DNA from: Anaerosphaera aminiphila DSM 21120
GTDB taxonomy: Bacteria; Bacillota; Clostridia; Tissierellales; Peptoniphilaceae
Direction: 5' to 3'
NCBI RefSeq assembly: GCF_900129925.1
Contig: NZ_FQXI01000001.1
Coordinates: 124,001 to 188,000 of the forward strand
DNA length: 64,000 nucleotides
A model generated the notes under the pieces. It ran no database searches and had not been told where the DNA came from. It saw nothing but the letters and a program-made list of their open reading frames with translations. Of this stretch, positions 9,287 through 18,284 are shown in pieces (within the stretch, counting starts at the first letter, position 1; every line of letters starts with the position of its first letter). A program made the translations under genes and the position numbers.

Positions 9287-9842
9287 AAATTTCTAGCAAT
9301 TCTTCTTCTTTAGAATTAGTTACAGAATCTAATTCTTCAATATACTTATCAGTAACTTTTTGAATTTCTTCTTCTCCTGATTTTCTATCATCTTCAGAAA
9401 GTTCTTTTGCTTTTTCTAATTTTTTAATTTCATCAATGGCATCACGTCTAATATTACGTATTGCAACTTTTGCATTTTCACCATTTTTTCTTACAACTTT
9501 TGTAAGCTCAATACGTCTTTCTTCTGTCAATTGTGGAATTACTAATCTTATTACTTTTCCATCATTTGAAGGGTTGAGTCCTAAATCTGATTTTAAAATT
9601 GCCTTTTCAATGTCAGGAATTAAATTTACATCCCAAGGTTGAATAGCCAAAATTCTTGGCTCTGGTGCAGATATTCCTGAGACTTGATTTAAAGGTGTTA
9701 TTTGTCCATAGTAATCAACTGCAATCTTATCTAATAGTGCAGGATTAGCTCTACCAGCTCTTATAGATTGAAGGTCTTCTTTATAGACAGAAATTGTTTT
9801 TTTCATTTTATCTTCAGCATCTCTTTTTATATCAGAAATCAT
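9285..9842 (-). CDS. frr: Ribosome recycling factor
   Basis: Splits post-termination ribosomes together with EF-G. 185 residues, the standard length, with the diagnostic segments [25 protein letters not shown] and [18 protein letters not shown] at 9842 follows AGGAGGACACT. It is the last gene of the rpsB-tsf-pyrH-frr unit, 14 bases after pyrH, and its stop codon touches the terminator stem. Confidence 0.97.
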   Translation of the reverse strand: MISDIKRDAEDKMKKTISVYKEDLQSIRAGRANPALLDKIAVDYYGQITPLNQVSGISAPEPRILAIQPWDVNLIPDIEKAILKSDLGLNPSNDGKVIRLVIPQLTEERRIELTKVVRKNGENAKVAIRNIRRDAIDEIKKLEKAKELSEDDRKSGEEEIQKVTDKYIEELDSVTNSKEEELLEI

Positions 9843-9856
9843 AGTGTCCTCCTAAA

Positions 9857-10561
9857 TTATTTTACATTTGTACCAATATCTTTACCATTGACAACATCAA
9901 TAATAGAAGAAGGTTCATCTATTCCAAATACAGTTAAAGGAATATTATTGTCCATACAAAGTGATGTTGCTGTTGTATCCATTATTTTTAATTCTTTACT
10001 TAAAATTTCAAGATACGATAAATCTTCAAACTTTTTAGCATCTTTATTGATTTTAGGATCAGAATCATAAATTCCATCAACGCCTTTTTTAGCTAATAGT
10101 ATTACATCTGCTCCTATTTCTGCAGCTCTAAGTGCAGCAGTGGTGTCAGTGGAGAAATATGGATTTCCTGTACCAGCAGAAAATATAACGACCCTGCCTT
10201 TTTCCAAATGTCTAATTGCTCTTCTTCTTATATACGGTTCAGCAACTTCTCGCATTTCAATTGCAGTTTGAACCCTAGTTGCAACGCCCATATTTTCCAA
10301 TGCATCTTGAAAAGCAAGTGCATTCATTACAGTTCCCAACATTCCCATATAATCTGAAGTTGCTCTATCCATATTGGCATCTCTACCACGCCAGAAGTTT
10401 CCACCTCCAACAACAATTCCAATTTCAACTCCAGTTTTATGCACTGTTTTTATTTGAGAGGCAATAGATTTTACAGTTTCAATGTCAATTCCAATTCCCT
10501 GTTCACCAGCCATAGCCTCTCCACTTAATTTTAAGACAATTCTTTTATATTTTGGACTCAT
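9857..10561 (-). CDS. pyrH: UMP kinase
   Basis: Phosphorylates UMP to UDP for pyrimidine nucleotide supply; hexameric amino-acid-kinase fold. 234 residues. Visible are KLSGEAMAG near the N-terminus, VGGGNFWRG for UMP/ATP binding and [17 protein letters not shown] with the catalytic Asp. ATG at 10561 has an AGGGG site. It lies between tsf (13-base gap) and frr, the standard bacterial order. Confidence 0.97.
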   Translation of the reverse strand: MSPKYKRIVLKLSGEAMAGEQGIGIDIETVKSIASQIKTVHKTGVEIGIVVGGGNFWRGRDANMDRATSDYMGMLGTVMNALAFQDALENMGVATRVQTAIEMREVAEPYIRRRAIRHLEKGRVVIFSAGTGNPYFSTDTTAALRAAEIGADVILLAKKGVDGIYDSDPKINKDAKKFEDLSYLEILSKELKIMDTTATSLCMDNNIPLTVFGIDEPSSIIDVVNGKDIGTNVK

Positions 10562-10574
10562 AATAGTACCCCTA

Positions 10575-11222
10575 TTATTGGCCCATTTGTTTTTTTACTT
10601 CTTCAGCAAAGTTCTCTTCTTTTTTCTCTAATCCTTCTCCTACTTCATATCTAACAAATCTTCTGATTTTAATATTTTCTCCGATTTTAACAACTAAGTT
10701 GTTAAGTAGGTCTTGAACTTTTACATCTGGATCTTTTATAAACTTTTGATCTAAAAGTACAATTTCTTCATAGAATTTTTCCAATCTACCTTCAACCATT
10801 TTTTCAACGATTTTTTCCGGTTTACCTTCATTTAATGCTTGTTCTTTTAGTATTTCTTTTTCACGCTCTACTTCACTTGCAGGTACTTCTTCACGTGTTA
10901 CATATTTAGGTGCTGCTGCTGCAACTTGCATAGCCATATCTTTTACAAATGCTTTAAATTCTTCGTTCTTTGAAACGAAATCTGTTTCAGAGTTTACTTC
11001 AATTAAAACTCCGATTCTTCCGCCGTGAATATAAGAATCTACAATACCTTCAGATGCGATTCTTCCAGACTTTTTAGCAACGCTAGCAAGTCCTTTTTCT
11101 CTTAAGATGTCAATAGCTTTTTCAATATCGCCATTCGCTTCTGTAAGAGCTTTCTTTGCGTCCATCATTCCAGCAGAAGTTCTCTCTCTTAATTCTTTAA
11201 TCATTTCTATACTTACACTCAT
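10575..11222 (-). CDS. tsf: Elongation factor Ts, short form
   Basis: Nucleotide exchange factor for EF-Tu. The N-terminal UBA-like domain ([18 protein letters not shown]) and the [20 protein letters not shown] core motif are clear. At 215 residues it is the short form, lacking much of the second core subdomain of the roughly 290-residue B. subtilis and E. coli proteins; such short EF-Ts are known in other bacteria. ATG at 11222 follows GGAGGTAAATA. A terminator-like hairpin between rpsB and tsf probably lowers its expression relative to S2. Confidence 0.95.
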   Translation of the reverse strand: MSVSIEMIKELRERTSAGMMDAKKALTEANGDIEKAIDILREKGLASVAKKSGRIASEGIVDSYIHGGRIGVLIEVNSETDFVSKNEEFKAFVKDMAMQVAAAAPKYVTREEVPASEVEREKEILKEQALNEGKPEKIVEKMVEGRLEKFYEEIVLLDQKFIKDPDVKVQDLLNNLVVKIGENIKIRRFVRYEVGEGLEKKEENFAEEVKKQMGQ

Positions 11223-11234
11223 TATTTACCTCCT

Positions 11235-11273
11235 AAAAAAAGAGAGTTATAAAGGCATAGCTTTAGAACTCTC
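11235..11273 (-). terminator. Internal terminator/attenuator between rpsB and tsf
   Basis: On the minus strand a stem of 7 bp plus 5 bp with one mismatch (GAGAGTT-TAAAG arms, 11242-11254 with 11261-11273, loop of six) is followed directly by a run of seven T, then by the tsf ribosome binding site. tsf has no other visible promoter in the 57-base gap, so partial read-through is expected. E. coli also has an attenuator between rpsB and tsf. Confidence 0.75.
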
Positions 11274-11279
11274 AAAATA

Positions 11280-12065
11280 TTACTCTATCTCTTCTTTATC
11301 TATAATTGGCTGCTCTTTTTCAGATTCTTCAGTTATTACTTGAGTTTTTTCTTCGTTTTCTTCTGAGTAGTCTTCTGTTTGAGTGCCTTGCTTTCCTTCC
11401 AATACTGCATTTGCAATTGTTTCAGTAATAAGTTTTACAGCTCTTATAGCATCATCATTACCTGGAATTGGATAATCAATTTCATCAGGATCACAGTTTG
11501 TATCTACGATTCCAACTATAGGAATTCCTAGAATGTGAGCTTCTTTAACAGCAATTCTCTCTTTACGTGGATCAACTATAAATATTGCATCTGGCATTCT
11601 GTCCATATGCTTGATTCCACCTAGAAATTTTTCAAGTCTTTCTCTCTCATGCTTTAACTGAATAACTTCTTTTTTTGGAAGAAGGTCAAAAGTTCCGTCT
11701 GTTTCCATTTCATTTAATTGATGTAGCCTATCAATTCTCTTTCTAATTGTTTTATAATTAGTTAATAGACCACCTAGCCACCTTTGATTAATATATGGCA
11801 TTTCGCACTTTTGTGCTTCTTTTTTAATTGCATCTTGTGCTTGTTTCTTTGTGCCAACGAACAATACTTGTCCACCTTCAGATGCGATTTCCCTTACGAA
11901 TTCATAAGCTTCGTCTACTTTTTTGACAGTTTTTTGGAGATCTATGATATATATACCATTTCTCTCTGTAAAAATAAATCTACTCATTTTTGGATTCCAT
12001 CTTCTTGTTTGATGACCAAAGTGTACTCCAGCTTCTAGTAGACTTTTCATTGATATAACTGACAA
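11280..12065 (-). CDS. rpsB: 30S ribosomal protein S2
   Basis: Primary component of the small subunit. 261 residues from TTG at 12065, which matches the family start ([18 protein letters not shown]) and sits eight bases after GGAGG; the GTG three codons upstream is part of the ribosome binding site. The core is typical ([49 protein letters not shown]). The last 30 or so residues form an acidic Glu-rich tail. It opens the rpsB-tsf-pyrH-frr operon. Confidence 0.96.
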   Translation of the reverse strand: MSVISMKSLLEAGVHFGHQTRRWNPKMSRFIFTERNGIYIIDLQKTVKKVDEAYEFVREIASEGGQVLFVGTKKQAQDAIKKEAQKCEMPYINQRWLGGLLTNYKTIRKRIDRLHQLNEMETDGTFDLLPKKEVIQLKHERERLEKFLGGIKHMDRMPDAIFIVDPRKERIAVKEAHILGIPIVGIVDTNCDPDEIDYPIPGNDDAIRAVKLITETIANAVLEGKQGTQTEDYSEENEEKTQVITEESEKEQPIIDKEEIE

Positions 12066-12164
12066 AATATTCACCTCCGTTTTTTATTCCTCCATTTTTT
12101 TCATCTAATTTAAGGACATTAAGCAACTCTTAAATTATCAAAAAATGTGTGTGTTTTATAACCG

Positions 12165-12222
12165 TAAATAAGTATAACACAATAGTTTTAAAGTGGCAAG
12201 ACTATTATGTTATACTTATTTA
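12165..12222. repeat. Long inverted repeat enclosing the rpsB promoter
   Basis: A perfect 15-bp inverted repeat (12165-12179 with 12208-12222), one C/A mismatch, then six more paired bases (12181-12186 with 12201-12206) around a 14-base loop. The far arm contains the rpsB -10 box and the loop carries the -35 box. It directly follows the stop codon of the upstream ABC permease but has no T run, so it may serve as a 3' end hairpin for that gene, as an operator over the rpsB promoter, or both. Confidence 0.7.
12171..12199 (-). promoter_or_regulatory. Promoter of rpsB
   Basis: Minus-strand TTGCCA (12194-12199), 17-base spacer and TATACT (12171-12176), with TG one base upstream of the -10 (extended -10). 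Transcription would start near 12164, giving an rpsB leader of about 100 bases that could host S2 autoregulation. Confidence 0.75.
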
Positions 12223-12223
12223 T

Positions 12224-13060
12224 TTAAAATTTTAAATCTTTAGAATTATATATTATATATGTTAATAATATAAATATAATAATTATTATTAAATTAATTC
12301 CCACTCCCATAAGGGAAATATTTGTAACTACAAATTTAATAGGTTTAAATACTTCTAATGGAAACATATTTATAATGCTTGAAAATAGTGATCCGAAAAC
12401 TTTTCCCGTCATAATTAAAATAACAGTAAAGAATACAAATAGCACACTTATTCCATCAGATAAAGCAGATGACTTAGAAATAGAACTAAAGAAATATCCA
12501 ATGGACATATATACTAGTCCGCTTCCAAGTAAAGCTACAAATATCTTTATAATATCTATTAAAAAGCCTTTAGAATTTATTATGTTGTCAACATTTGCAC
12601 TTGCATCTATTGGGATTATATATGAAAGTCCAAATGTAATGCCCATAATCAAAACTAAGAACACTACATAAGTTAATATATTTGACAATACTTTTTGGGT
12701 TACTATTTCGTATCTAGTTATTGGATTGGAGTATAAGTATTGAATAGTTCCATATTCTTGTTCTTTAGATAGAGAACTGCCCCCCAATTGCATTGAAAAT
12801 ATTGCAATTAATACTGCAATGTATTGAAATATAAAAGCAACATATTGTCCTAAGTTTGTATAGTCTATTTCTTCCTCAAAACCCAATATCATTTTTAAGC
12901 TAGGGCTTAAAGAATCTACAAATGTATCAAACATACTTTTCATATTTATATCAAGCATCATAGGATAAAGTGCAAGTAACAAGCCAATTAATATTGACAA
13001 AACTACTACCCATGCAATCATTTTTCCTAAATTTGATTTGAATTCCTTAGAAAATATCAT
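12224..13060 (-). CDS. ABC-2 type transporter permease
   Basis: Membrane subunit of an ABC exporter of unknown substrate. 278 residues with about six membrane segments; the first follows a short cytoplasmic start (MIFSKEFKSNLGKMIAW). The motif SLSKEQEYGTIQYLYSNPI with the following TRYEIVTQKV is typical of ABC-2 permeases, where it marks the coupling region. ATG at 13060 has GAGGAGG inside the end of the ATPase gene, one base away, so the two are co-translated. The family is often involved in lipid, peptide or drug export, but nothing here identifies the substrate. Confidence 0.85.
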   Translation of the reverse strand: MIFSKEFKSNLGKMIAWVVVLSILIGLLLALYPMMLDINMKSMFDTFVDSLSPSLKMILGFEEEIDYTNLGQYVAFIFQYIAVLIAIFSMQLGGSSLSKEQEYGTIQYLYSNPITRYEIVTQKVLSNILTYVVFLVLIMGITFGLSYIIPIDASANVDNIINSKGFLIDIIKIFVALLGSGLVYMSIGYFFSSISKSSALSDGISVLFVFFTVILIMTGKVFGSLFSSIINMFPLEVFKPIKFVVTNISLMGVGINLIIIIIFILLTYIIYNSKDLKF

Positions 13061-13061
13061 T

Positions 13062-13949
13062 TTAAGCCTCCTCTTTCTTGCTATAATAAGCTTCTATTTT
13101 ATCAGAAAGAGATGAATCTTCAATACTATAATTATCTATTTCACATTCATATATAACTCTAGAAAGATTTTTCATGTCTTTATCATAGTATAAAATTTTA
13201 TTGCCTTCACTTGAAGTTATAATTTTTGCTCCAATATTTATAAAAGGAGTTAAATCTTCTATGCCGCTATATATTTTTATAATTTTATCATTTGCAGCTT
13301 TGTTGTTAAGTTGTTCTACTCCCCTTATTTCCCCTTCATGCAAATATGCAACTCTATCGCAAAATCTTTGAGCTTCTGATAGAGAGTTTGTTAACATAAA
13401 CAAAGTAAGAGAGTTTTCTACTTTTAAATCATTTAAATAAGTAAACAGTTTTTCTACTTGAGAATCACTTAAATATTTAGTTGGTTCATCCATAATTAAG
13501 AGTCTTGGCTTTACAATTAAAGCATTAATTATAGAAAATATTTTCTTTTCGCTATTATCCATATCGAGAACTCTCAATTTTGGATTTAAGTTAAAATAAT
13601 CTAAAAGCATATCAATTTCTTCAGAATTTTTTAAATTATGCATATTTAATGTGGTTTTTAGTAAATTAATAACTTTTGCATTTTCTTGAAATAATAATTC
13701 CTCCGGAACAAAACTAACGCTTTCTTTTATTGCTTTTGAGTCCTTTGAAGAATCCATATCAAAAATAGAAACTGTCCCTTTTGCCGGTTTTAAATAATTA
13801 AATAAAATTCTTGCTAAAGTTGTTTTACCTGAATCTTCTAAACCCAATAATGCAAAAAATTCACCTTCTATTACTTCTAAGTCGATATTTGAAAAAACAC
13901 TTCTTTTGCCTATTCTCTTAGTTAAATCACTAATGACTATGGCACTCAT
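13062..13949 (-). CDS. ABC transporter ATP-binding protein with degenerate signature motif
   Basis: Partner ATPase of the downstream permease. 295 residues from ATG at 13949, chosen over a GTG that overlaps the ribosome binding site. Walker A is GLEDSGKT (about residues 36-43 of this start) and Walker B is LLIMDEP. The signature region, normally like SKGMKQK or LSGGQ, reads MDNSEKKI. The D-loop is altered (KYLSD), and the switch His is Asn (MLTNSLSEA). The Q-loop position is PEE. Hydrolysis may be weak or may depend on a partner. The C-terminal 80 residues form the usual ABC-2 accessory domain. Confidence 0.85.
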   Translation of the reverse strand: MSAIVISDLTKRIGKRSVFSNIDLEVIEGEFFALLGLEDSGKTTLARILFNYLKPAKGTVSIFDMDSSKDSKAIKESVSFVPEELLFQENAKVINLLKTTLNMHNLKNSEEIDMLLDYFNLNPKLRVLDMDNSEKKIFSIINALIVKPRLLIMDEPTKYLSDSQVEKLFTYLNDLKVENSLTLFMLTNSLSEAQRFCDRVAYLHEGEIRGVEQLNNKAANDKIIKIYSGIEDLTPFINIGAKIITSSEGNKILYYDKDMKNLSRVIYECEIDNYSIEDSSLSDKIEAYYSKKEEA

Positions 13950-13981
13950 CACATTCACCTCTTTAATTAATTTCTTAACAC

Positions 13982-14010
13982 ATTATACTATAAGAATGTT
14001 ATAAAACCAA
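13982..14010 (-). promoter_or_regulatory. Promoter of the ABC exporter pair
   Basis: Minus-strand TTGGTT (14005-14010), 17-base spacer, TATAAT (13982-13987), about 30 bases upstream of the ATPase start. The -10 is perfect, the -35 matches in four of six. Confidence 0.55.
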
Positions 14011-14155
14011 TATTTATATATTAATTCCTAAATTCCTACATATAAAAAGGAAACATATATTAACAGAATAAATTTTAAATTGATTTGATTTGATTTTATT
14101 CACTGTGTTATTTAAAAATTTTCATGCTTTTTCTCATCGATAGTAATGAAAAACT

Positions 14156-14183
14156 AGGACAATATATTGAAATATGCTATAAT
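14156..14183 (+). promoter_or_regulatory. Promoter of ychF
   Basis: AGGACA (14156-14161), 16-base spacer and TATAAT (14178-14183) with an extended TGC before the -10. It lies 29 bases upstream of the ychF start and faces away from the ABC pair. Confidence 0.55.
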
Positions 14184-14212
14184 TTATTTATTATATGAAA
14201 TGAGGCGATTTA

Positions 14213-15307
14213 ATGAAATTAGGCATAGTAGGTCTGCCAAACGTTGGCAAATCAACACTCTTTAATGCACTTACACAAGCTGGCGCTGAAGCAGCGAACT
14301 ATCCATTTGCAACTATAGAGCCTAATATAGGCGTAGTTAACGTACCTGATGAAAGATTGAAAGTTTTATCAGATATTAGTAAATCTGAAAAAATACTATA
14401 TACTACAATTGAATTTTTTGACATAGCTGGACTTGTAAAGGGGGCCAGTAAAGGTGAAGGTTTAGGAAATCAATTTTTATCTAACATTAGAGAAGTTGAT
14501 GCCATTGTCCATGTAGTTAGATGTTTTGATGATGAAAATATTATTCACGTTGATGGAAGTGTAGACCCTTTAAGAGATATAGAAAATATTAATCTTGAAC
14601 TTATCTTCTCAGATTTAGAGCAAATTGAAAAGAGACTTTCAAAAGCTGAAAAACAAGTAAAGAGCGATAAAAAATTGTTACCTGAAGTTGAGTTGTTAAG
14701 AAAATTATTAGCTGTACTTGAAAGTGGAAAACCAGCCAGATCTCTTGAATTAAATGAAGAAGAAAGAAAGCTAATTAAAAACTTCTCCCTTTTAAGTTCT
14801 AAATCTGTAATATATGTAGCAAATGTGGCTGAAGATGATTTACTTAATGATGGAGTAGATAATAAATATGTAAAAGAGGTTAAGGACTTTGCTCAAAAAC
14901 AAGATGACGAAGTTGTAGTTATAAGTGCAGAAATAGAATCGGAAATTCAAGCACTAGATGATGATGAAAAAGTATTGTTTTTAGAGGAACTTGGTCTAGA
15001 CAGTTCCGGATTAGATAAGTTAATTAAATCTAGTTACAAACTTCTTGGACTTATTAGTTTTTTAACTACTGGACAAATGGAAACACGTGCTTGGACTATT
15101 AAAAAAGGCACAAAAGCTCCACAAGCTGCAGGTAAAATTCACACTGATATTGAAAGAGGCTTTATAAAGGCCGATACTATATCATATAGTGACTTAGTTG
15201 AAAGCGGCTCTATGGCAGCAGCTAGAGAAAAAGGACTTGTTAGAAGTGAAGGAAAAGAATATGTAATGCAAGATGGAGACGTTGTACTATTTAAATTCAA
15301 TGTATAG
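14213..15307 (+). CDS. ychF: Redox-regulated ATPase YchF (Obg family)
   Basis: Universally conserved P-loop protein that binds ATP rather than GTP and associates with ribosomes; linked to translation and oxidative stress response. 364 residues. G1 GLPNVGKST (about 6-14), G3 DIAGLVKGASKGEGLGN, and the non-canonical G4 NVAE in place of NKxD, which explains the ATP preference. A C-terminal TGS domain follows (about 280-364, TIKKGTKAPQAAGKIH). Single-gene unit with its own promoter and a hairpin about 100 bases after the stop. Confidence 0.97.
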   Translation: MKLGIVGLPNVGKSTLFNALTQAGAEAANYPFATIEPNIGVVNVPDERLKVLSDISKSEKILYTTIEFFDIAGLVKGASKGEGLGNQFLSNIREVDAIVHVVRCFDDENIIHVDGSVDPLRDIENINLELIFSDLEQIEKRLSKAEKQVKSDKKLLPEVELLRKLLAVLESGKPARSLELNEEERKLIKNFSLLSSKSVIYVANVAEDDLLNDGVDNKYVKEVKDFAQKQDDEVVVISAEIESEIQALDDDEKVLFLEELGLDSSGLDKLIKSSYKLLGLISFLTTGQMETRAWTIKKGTKAPQAAGKIHTDIERGFIKADTISYSDLVESGSMAAAREKGLVRSEGKEYVMQDGDVVLFKFNV

Positions 15308-15405
15308 TATCTTGTAGTGGGACTTTGATCAAAAATTACAGAAAAAGTCTTTAACAAACTTTCTGATAAATACAATAAGGAAAATTAAAATTCTTAGTTA
15401 ATATA

Positions 15406-15446
15406 AAAGTGCCAATACTTAATTAAATATTGGCACTTTATATTTT
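15406..15446. terminator. Terminator between convergent ychF and ECF gene
   Basis: 12-bp perfect stem AAAGTGCCAATA / TATTGGCACTTT (15406-15417 with 15428-15439), 10-base loop, then a T-rich tail on the plus strand. It can also serve the minus-strand gene ending at 15477. Confidence 0.75.
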
Positions 15447-15476
15447 TGTTTTAAATAAATTATTTTTAAATATTAT

Positions 15477-15968
15477 TTATTTTATAGTTTTACTGTCCTT
15501 GTCTTTTAAAATCATTTTAAATATTACATATGACAGAACAGAGCTTACAACTACCTGTACTAAATTTGGAACAAGTGTAAGCAAACCTGAGGCTAAAGTT
15601 CCATATAATATCCATCCTGCAAAAAAATATCCTATTAGAACTATAGATGAACCTACTAAATATGTAATTATACTTTGTCTTGGATAGTATTTTTTAATTA
15701 ACTTAGATACAACAAACCCCATAGTTCCTTTAATAATTAAAGAAAAAATAAAATAGTGACTGTACCCTAGAGACAAATCTGCTAGAGCACTTCCTATTCC
15801 AGCAAGTAGAAAGGCGAAATGAGGAGGAACAAAAAATGAAAACACATAAATTGCAGCATCTCCCACATTAATATATCCATATCCGGCAACTGGTATTGCA
15901 ATGCAAACTGTCAATATGTATACAGTAGCCAAACCTAGTGCTGATAATACAAGTTCTCTTATTTTCAT
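15477..15968 (-). CDS. ECF transporter S component
   Basis: Substrate-binding membrane subunit of an energy-coupling factor vitamin transporter. 163 residues and about five or six membrane segments. The segment INVGDAAIYVFSFFVPPHFA followed by SALADLSLGY is typical of the S-component family that includes the HmpT and related vitamin binders, possibly for riboflavin, pyridoxine or a thiamin precursor. The energizing module (EcfA, EcfT) is not nearby, as is usual for group II ECF systems. ATG at 15968 has a TAGGGGGA site. No riboswitch was recognised upstream, so the substrate stays open. Confidence 0.75.
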   Translation of the reverse strand: MKIRELVLSALGLATVYILTVCIAIPVAGYGYINVGDAAIYVFSFFVPPHFAFLLAGIGSALADLSLGYSHYFIFSLIIKGTMGFVVSKLIKKYYPRQSIITYLVGSSIVLIGYFFAGWILYGTLASGLLTLVPNLVQVVVSSVLSYVIFKMILKDKDSKTIK

Positions 15969-16230
15969 AAAAATTCCCCCTAATTTCTATAAATAATTAT
16001 ATATTATAGCATATTTAAATAATTTTATTCATAATTAACTGGACCCACGCCTTATATAGACGCTACTTTTATAAACAGCTTAATTATAACTATATTAATT
16101 TTTAATGTAATTATAGTTTATTATGAACAGCATAAAAATACTAGAGTTATATTTTCAAATATTGGGTAAATTTATTATAAGTGACAATTTAAAATTTTAA
16201 AATCAATTGTGAAAACAAAAAGGAGGACTT

Positions 16231-16770
16231 ATGAATATACTATTTGTAGTTGGCAGTATTAGAAAAGCTTCATATAATCAAATAATTGCAAATTATTTAA
16301 TGGAAAAATACAAAGATGAATACAATATTAGACAAACAGACATTTCATCAATTCCAATTTTTTCAGAAGATATTGAAAAAGAAAATTGGCCTATGGTAGA
16401 TAAGGCAAGAGAAGATGTGGAATGGGCTGATGGCATTGTGCTTGTTACACCTGAAAACAACTATTCTGTTCCCGCTGTATTAAAAAATTACTTAGACTGG
16501 TGTTCCAGAGGAAATAGAGTCTATACAAACAAGCCCGTTATGATTACAGGTGGATCTACAGGACATTGGGGCACAATAAGATCTCAAGGACATTTAAGGC
16601 AGATTATGCGTTCAAACGGTCTGCAATCTATAGTAGTTCCTAGGATAGAAGTTTATTTTCCAAAAATTCAAGACAGTATTGAGGATGGAAAACTTTTAGA
16701 AGATAAAGCTAAATCTTTAATAAAGGGATTTGAAAAATTTACTGATTACATTAAAAAAAATGAAATTTAA
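16231..16770 (+). CDS. NAD(P)H-dependent FMN reductase family protein
   Basis: Small flavodoxin-like reductase using FMN. 179 residues. The N-terminal phosphate-binding loop reads VVGSIRKASYNQ, and the second FMN contact TPENNYSVPAVLKNYLDW is typical of the NADPH-dependent FMN reductase/azoreductase family. ATG at 16231 follows AGGAGGACTT. It stands alone between a 260-base divergent spacer and a bidirectional terminator. The physiological acceptor cannot be named from sequence. Confidence 0.85.
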   Translation: MNILFVVGSIRKASYNQIIANYLMEKYKDEYNIRQTDISSIPIFSEDIEKENWPMVDKAREDVEWADGIVLVTPENNYSVPAVLKNYLDWCSRGNRVYTNKPVMITGGSTGHWGTIRSQGHLRQIMRSNGLQSIVVPRIEVYFPKIQDSIEDGKLLEDKAKSLIKGFEKFTDYIKKNEI

Positions 16771-16777
16771 TAAAAAA

Positions 16778-16820
16778 ATAAAACTCTTAGTATAAGTTTT
16801 AATACTAAGAGTTTTATTTT
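16778..16820. terminator. Bidirectional terminator
   Basis: 16-bp perfect stem (16778-16793 with 16802-16817, core AAAACTCTTAGTAT) with an 8-base loop, flanked by A runs on the left and T runs on the right. It sits between the convergent FMN reductase and TPM genes and can end both. Confidence 0.88.
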
Positions 16821-16851
16821 TAGTTTACTTATAAATACACTAAATTAATAA

Positions 16852-17700
16852 TTACCACTTCCCGCCGGCTCCACCACCACCGGAGCGTCCTCCGCCTCCG
16901 GAGAATCCGCCTCCTCTGGAACCTCCAGAAAAGCCTCCACCTCTAGAATGTCCACCTCCAGAAAAACCTCCAAAGCCTCCGAAAAAAGGAGGGAAAAAAT
17001 CATCGTCATCATAAAACTTTTTATTTTTTCTTCCGCCTTTAGGTTTGTTAAAGGAACTTACTATAGAAATAACAACAATTAATACAAGCATTATTTTTAC
17101 TATTTCACTAAAGTTAAATTCTGATTCTTCTGATAGTCCATTTTTCGGTTTAACACTTTCATCTATTGTTATATTATATTCTTCAATATAACAAGATAAA
17201 ATTTCATTATAACCTTCCATTATTCCCGCTCTATAAGCTTCTTTATTCTCTCCTGTTGTATCTCCCGCTGGAAAGTAAGATACAATATTTCTATAAATCT
17301 GTTTAGCTGTTATATCAGGTATAAATCCTTCGGTTCCATATCCTGGTTCAATCCAAATTTCCCCATCTCCAATTGAAATTAATAATAGAGCCCCATTATC
17401 TTCTTTTTCATCGCCTATTCCCCATTGAGAAAATAGTTCAGTTGCATATTCATTAATGTTATTTTCACCAAGAGATTTTAAAACTACTATTACTATTTGC
17501 CCACCTGTTTTGTTCTTTAAATCTTCATTGGTATTGTTAATATATGCTCTATTTTGTTCAGTTAATATATTCATTTCATCATATACATTGTAGTCAGATT
17601 CACTTTTATCAACTATATTGCCAATGCTATAGGCAAATGCACTCGATGCAAACATTAAAACCATAGATAGGACAAGTATTAAACCTTTTTTTAATTTCAT
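16852..17700 (-). CDS. TPM domain protein with Gly-rich tail (YgcG-like)
   Basis: Exported membrane-anchored protein. 282 residues: a signal peptide ending near SSAFA (residue 23), a TPM domain (about 35-170, with the segments GGQIVIVVLKSL and WIEPGYGTEG), one membrane segment (about 195-215), then a Gly/Ser-rich tail beginning FFPPFFGGFGGFSGGG and ending GGAGGKW. TPM domains have been linked to phosphatase activity in other proteins; function here is unproven. It is paired with lemA just upstream, a common partnership. ATG at 17700 follows AGAGGAAA. Confidence 0.85.
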   Translation of the reverse strand: MKLKKGLILVLSMVLMFASSAFAYSIGNIVDKSESDYNVYDEMNILTEQNRAYINNTNEDLKNKTGGQIVIVVLKSLGENNINEYATELFSQWGIGDEKEDNGALLLISIGDGEIWIEPGYGTEGFIPDITAKQIYRNIVSYFPAGDTTGENKEAYRAGIMEGYNEILSCYIEEYNITIDESVKPKNGLSEESEFNFSEIVKIMLVLIVVISIVSSFNKPKGGRKNKKFYDDDDFFPPFFGGFGGFSGGGHSRGGGFSGGSRGGGFSGGGGRSGGGGAGGKW

Positions 17701-17728
17701 AAATTTCCTCTTCTAGACAATATTTTAA

Positions 17729-18283
17729 TTAAAAGTTAACTCCTGGGACTTCTTGATCTTGTTCTGAAATTTCAAAGTAATCTTTTTTATCAAACCCAAA
17801 GATTCCAGCAAACATGTTCATAGGAAATGATCTAACAGCTTGATTGTACTCTTTTACAGTTTCGTTATATCTTCCTCTTTCTGTAGATATTCTATTTTCA
17901 CTGCCTTCTAATTGTGCTTGTAAATCTAAGAAGTTTTGATTGGCTTTTAATTCAGGATAGTTTTCTACTACAAAATTTAATCTACTAATCGCACTTGTAA
18001 GTTCATCATTTGCCTTTGAAAGTTCATCTATATTGTTAGCTGAACTTATTCCCGCTCTAGCTTCTGTAATATTTTGAAAAGTTTCTTCTTCATGAGTAGC
18101 ATATCCCTTTACAGTTTCTACTAAATTAGGTATTAAGTCAGCACGTCTTTTAACTACAACTTGTACTTGAGCAAAAGAAGCATCCACCTCATTATCCAAT
18201 TTAACTAACTTGTTATATTTTGGAACTATTAACGCTCCTAAGACTACTACTATAGCCAAAATAACTGCAATAACTTTTTTCAC
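17729..18283 (-). CDS. lemA: LemA family protein
   Basis: Small membrane-anchored protein of unknown biochemical role. 184 residues with an N-terminal membrane segment (VIAVILAIVVVLGALIVPKYN) and a helical extracytoplasmic domain carrying the family motifs NEVDASFAQVQVVVKRRADLIPNLVE (in part) and YNQAVRSFPMNMFAGIFGF. GTG at 18283 starts two bases after the thiI stop, seven bases past GGAGG. It forms a unit with the TPM gene downstream; the pair is seen in many bacteria. Confidence 0.92.
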   Translation of the reverse strand: MKKVIAVILAIVVVLGALIVPKYNKLVKLDNEVDASFAQVQVVVKRRADLIPNLVETVKGYATHEEETFQNITEARAGISSANNIDELSKANDELTSAISRLNFVVENYPELKANQNFLDLQAQLEGSENRISTERGRYNETVKEYNQAVRSFPMNMFAGIFGFDKKDYFEISEQDQEVPGVNF

Positions 18284-18284
18284 A

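Noticed and set aside
14080-14110. Triple TTGAT direct repeat
   Set aside because: A short simple repeat in an AT-rich spacer, with no spacing or arms suggesting a protein site.
15969-16100. Riboswitch upstream of the ECF S component
   Set aside because: I tried to match TPP, FMN, preQ1, cobalamin and guanidine motifs and saw none; the GC-rich patch also lies upstream of the probable promoter.
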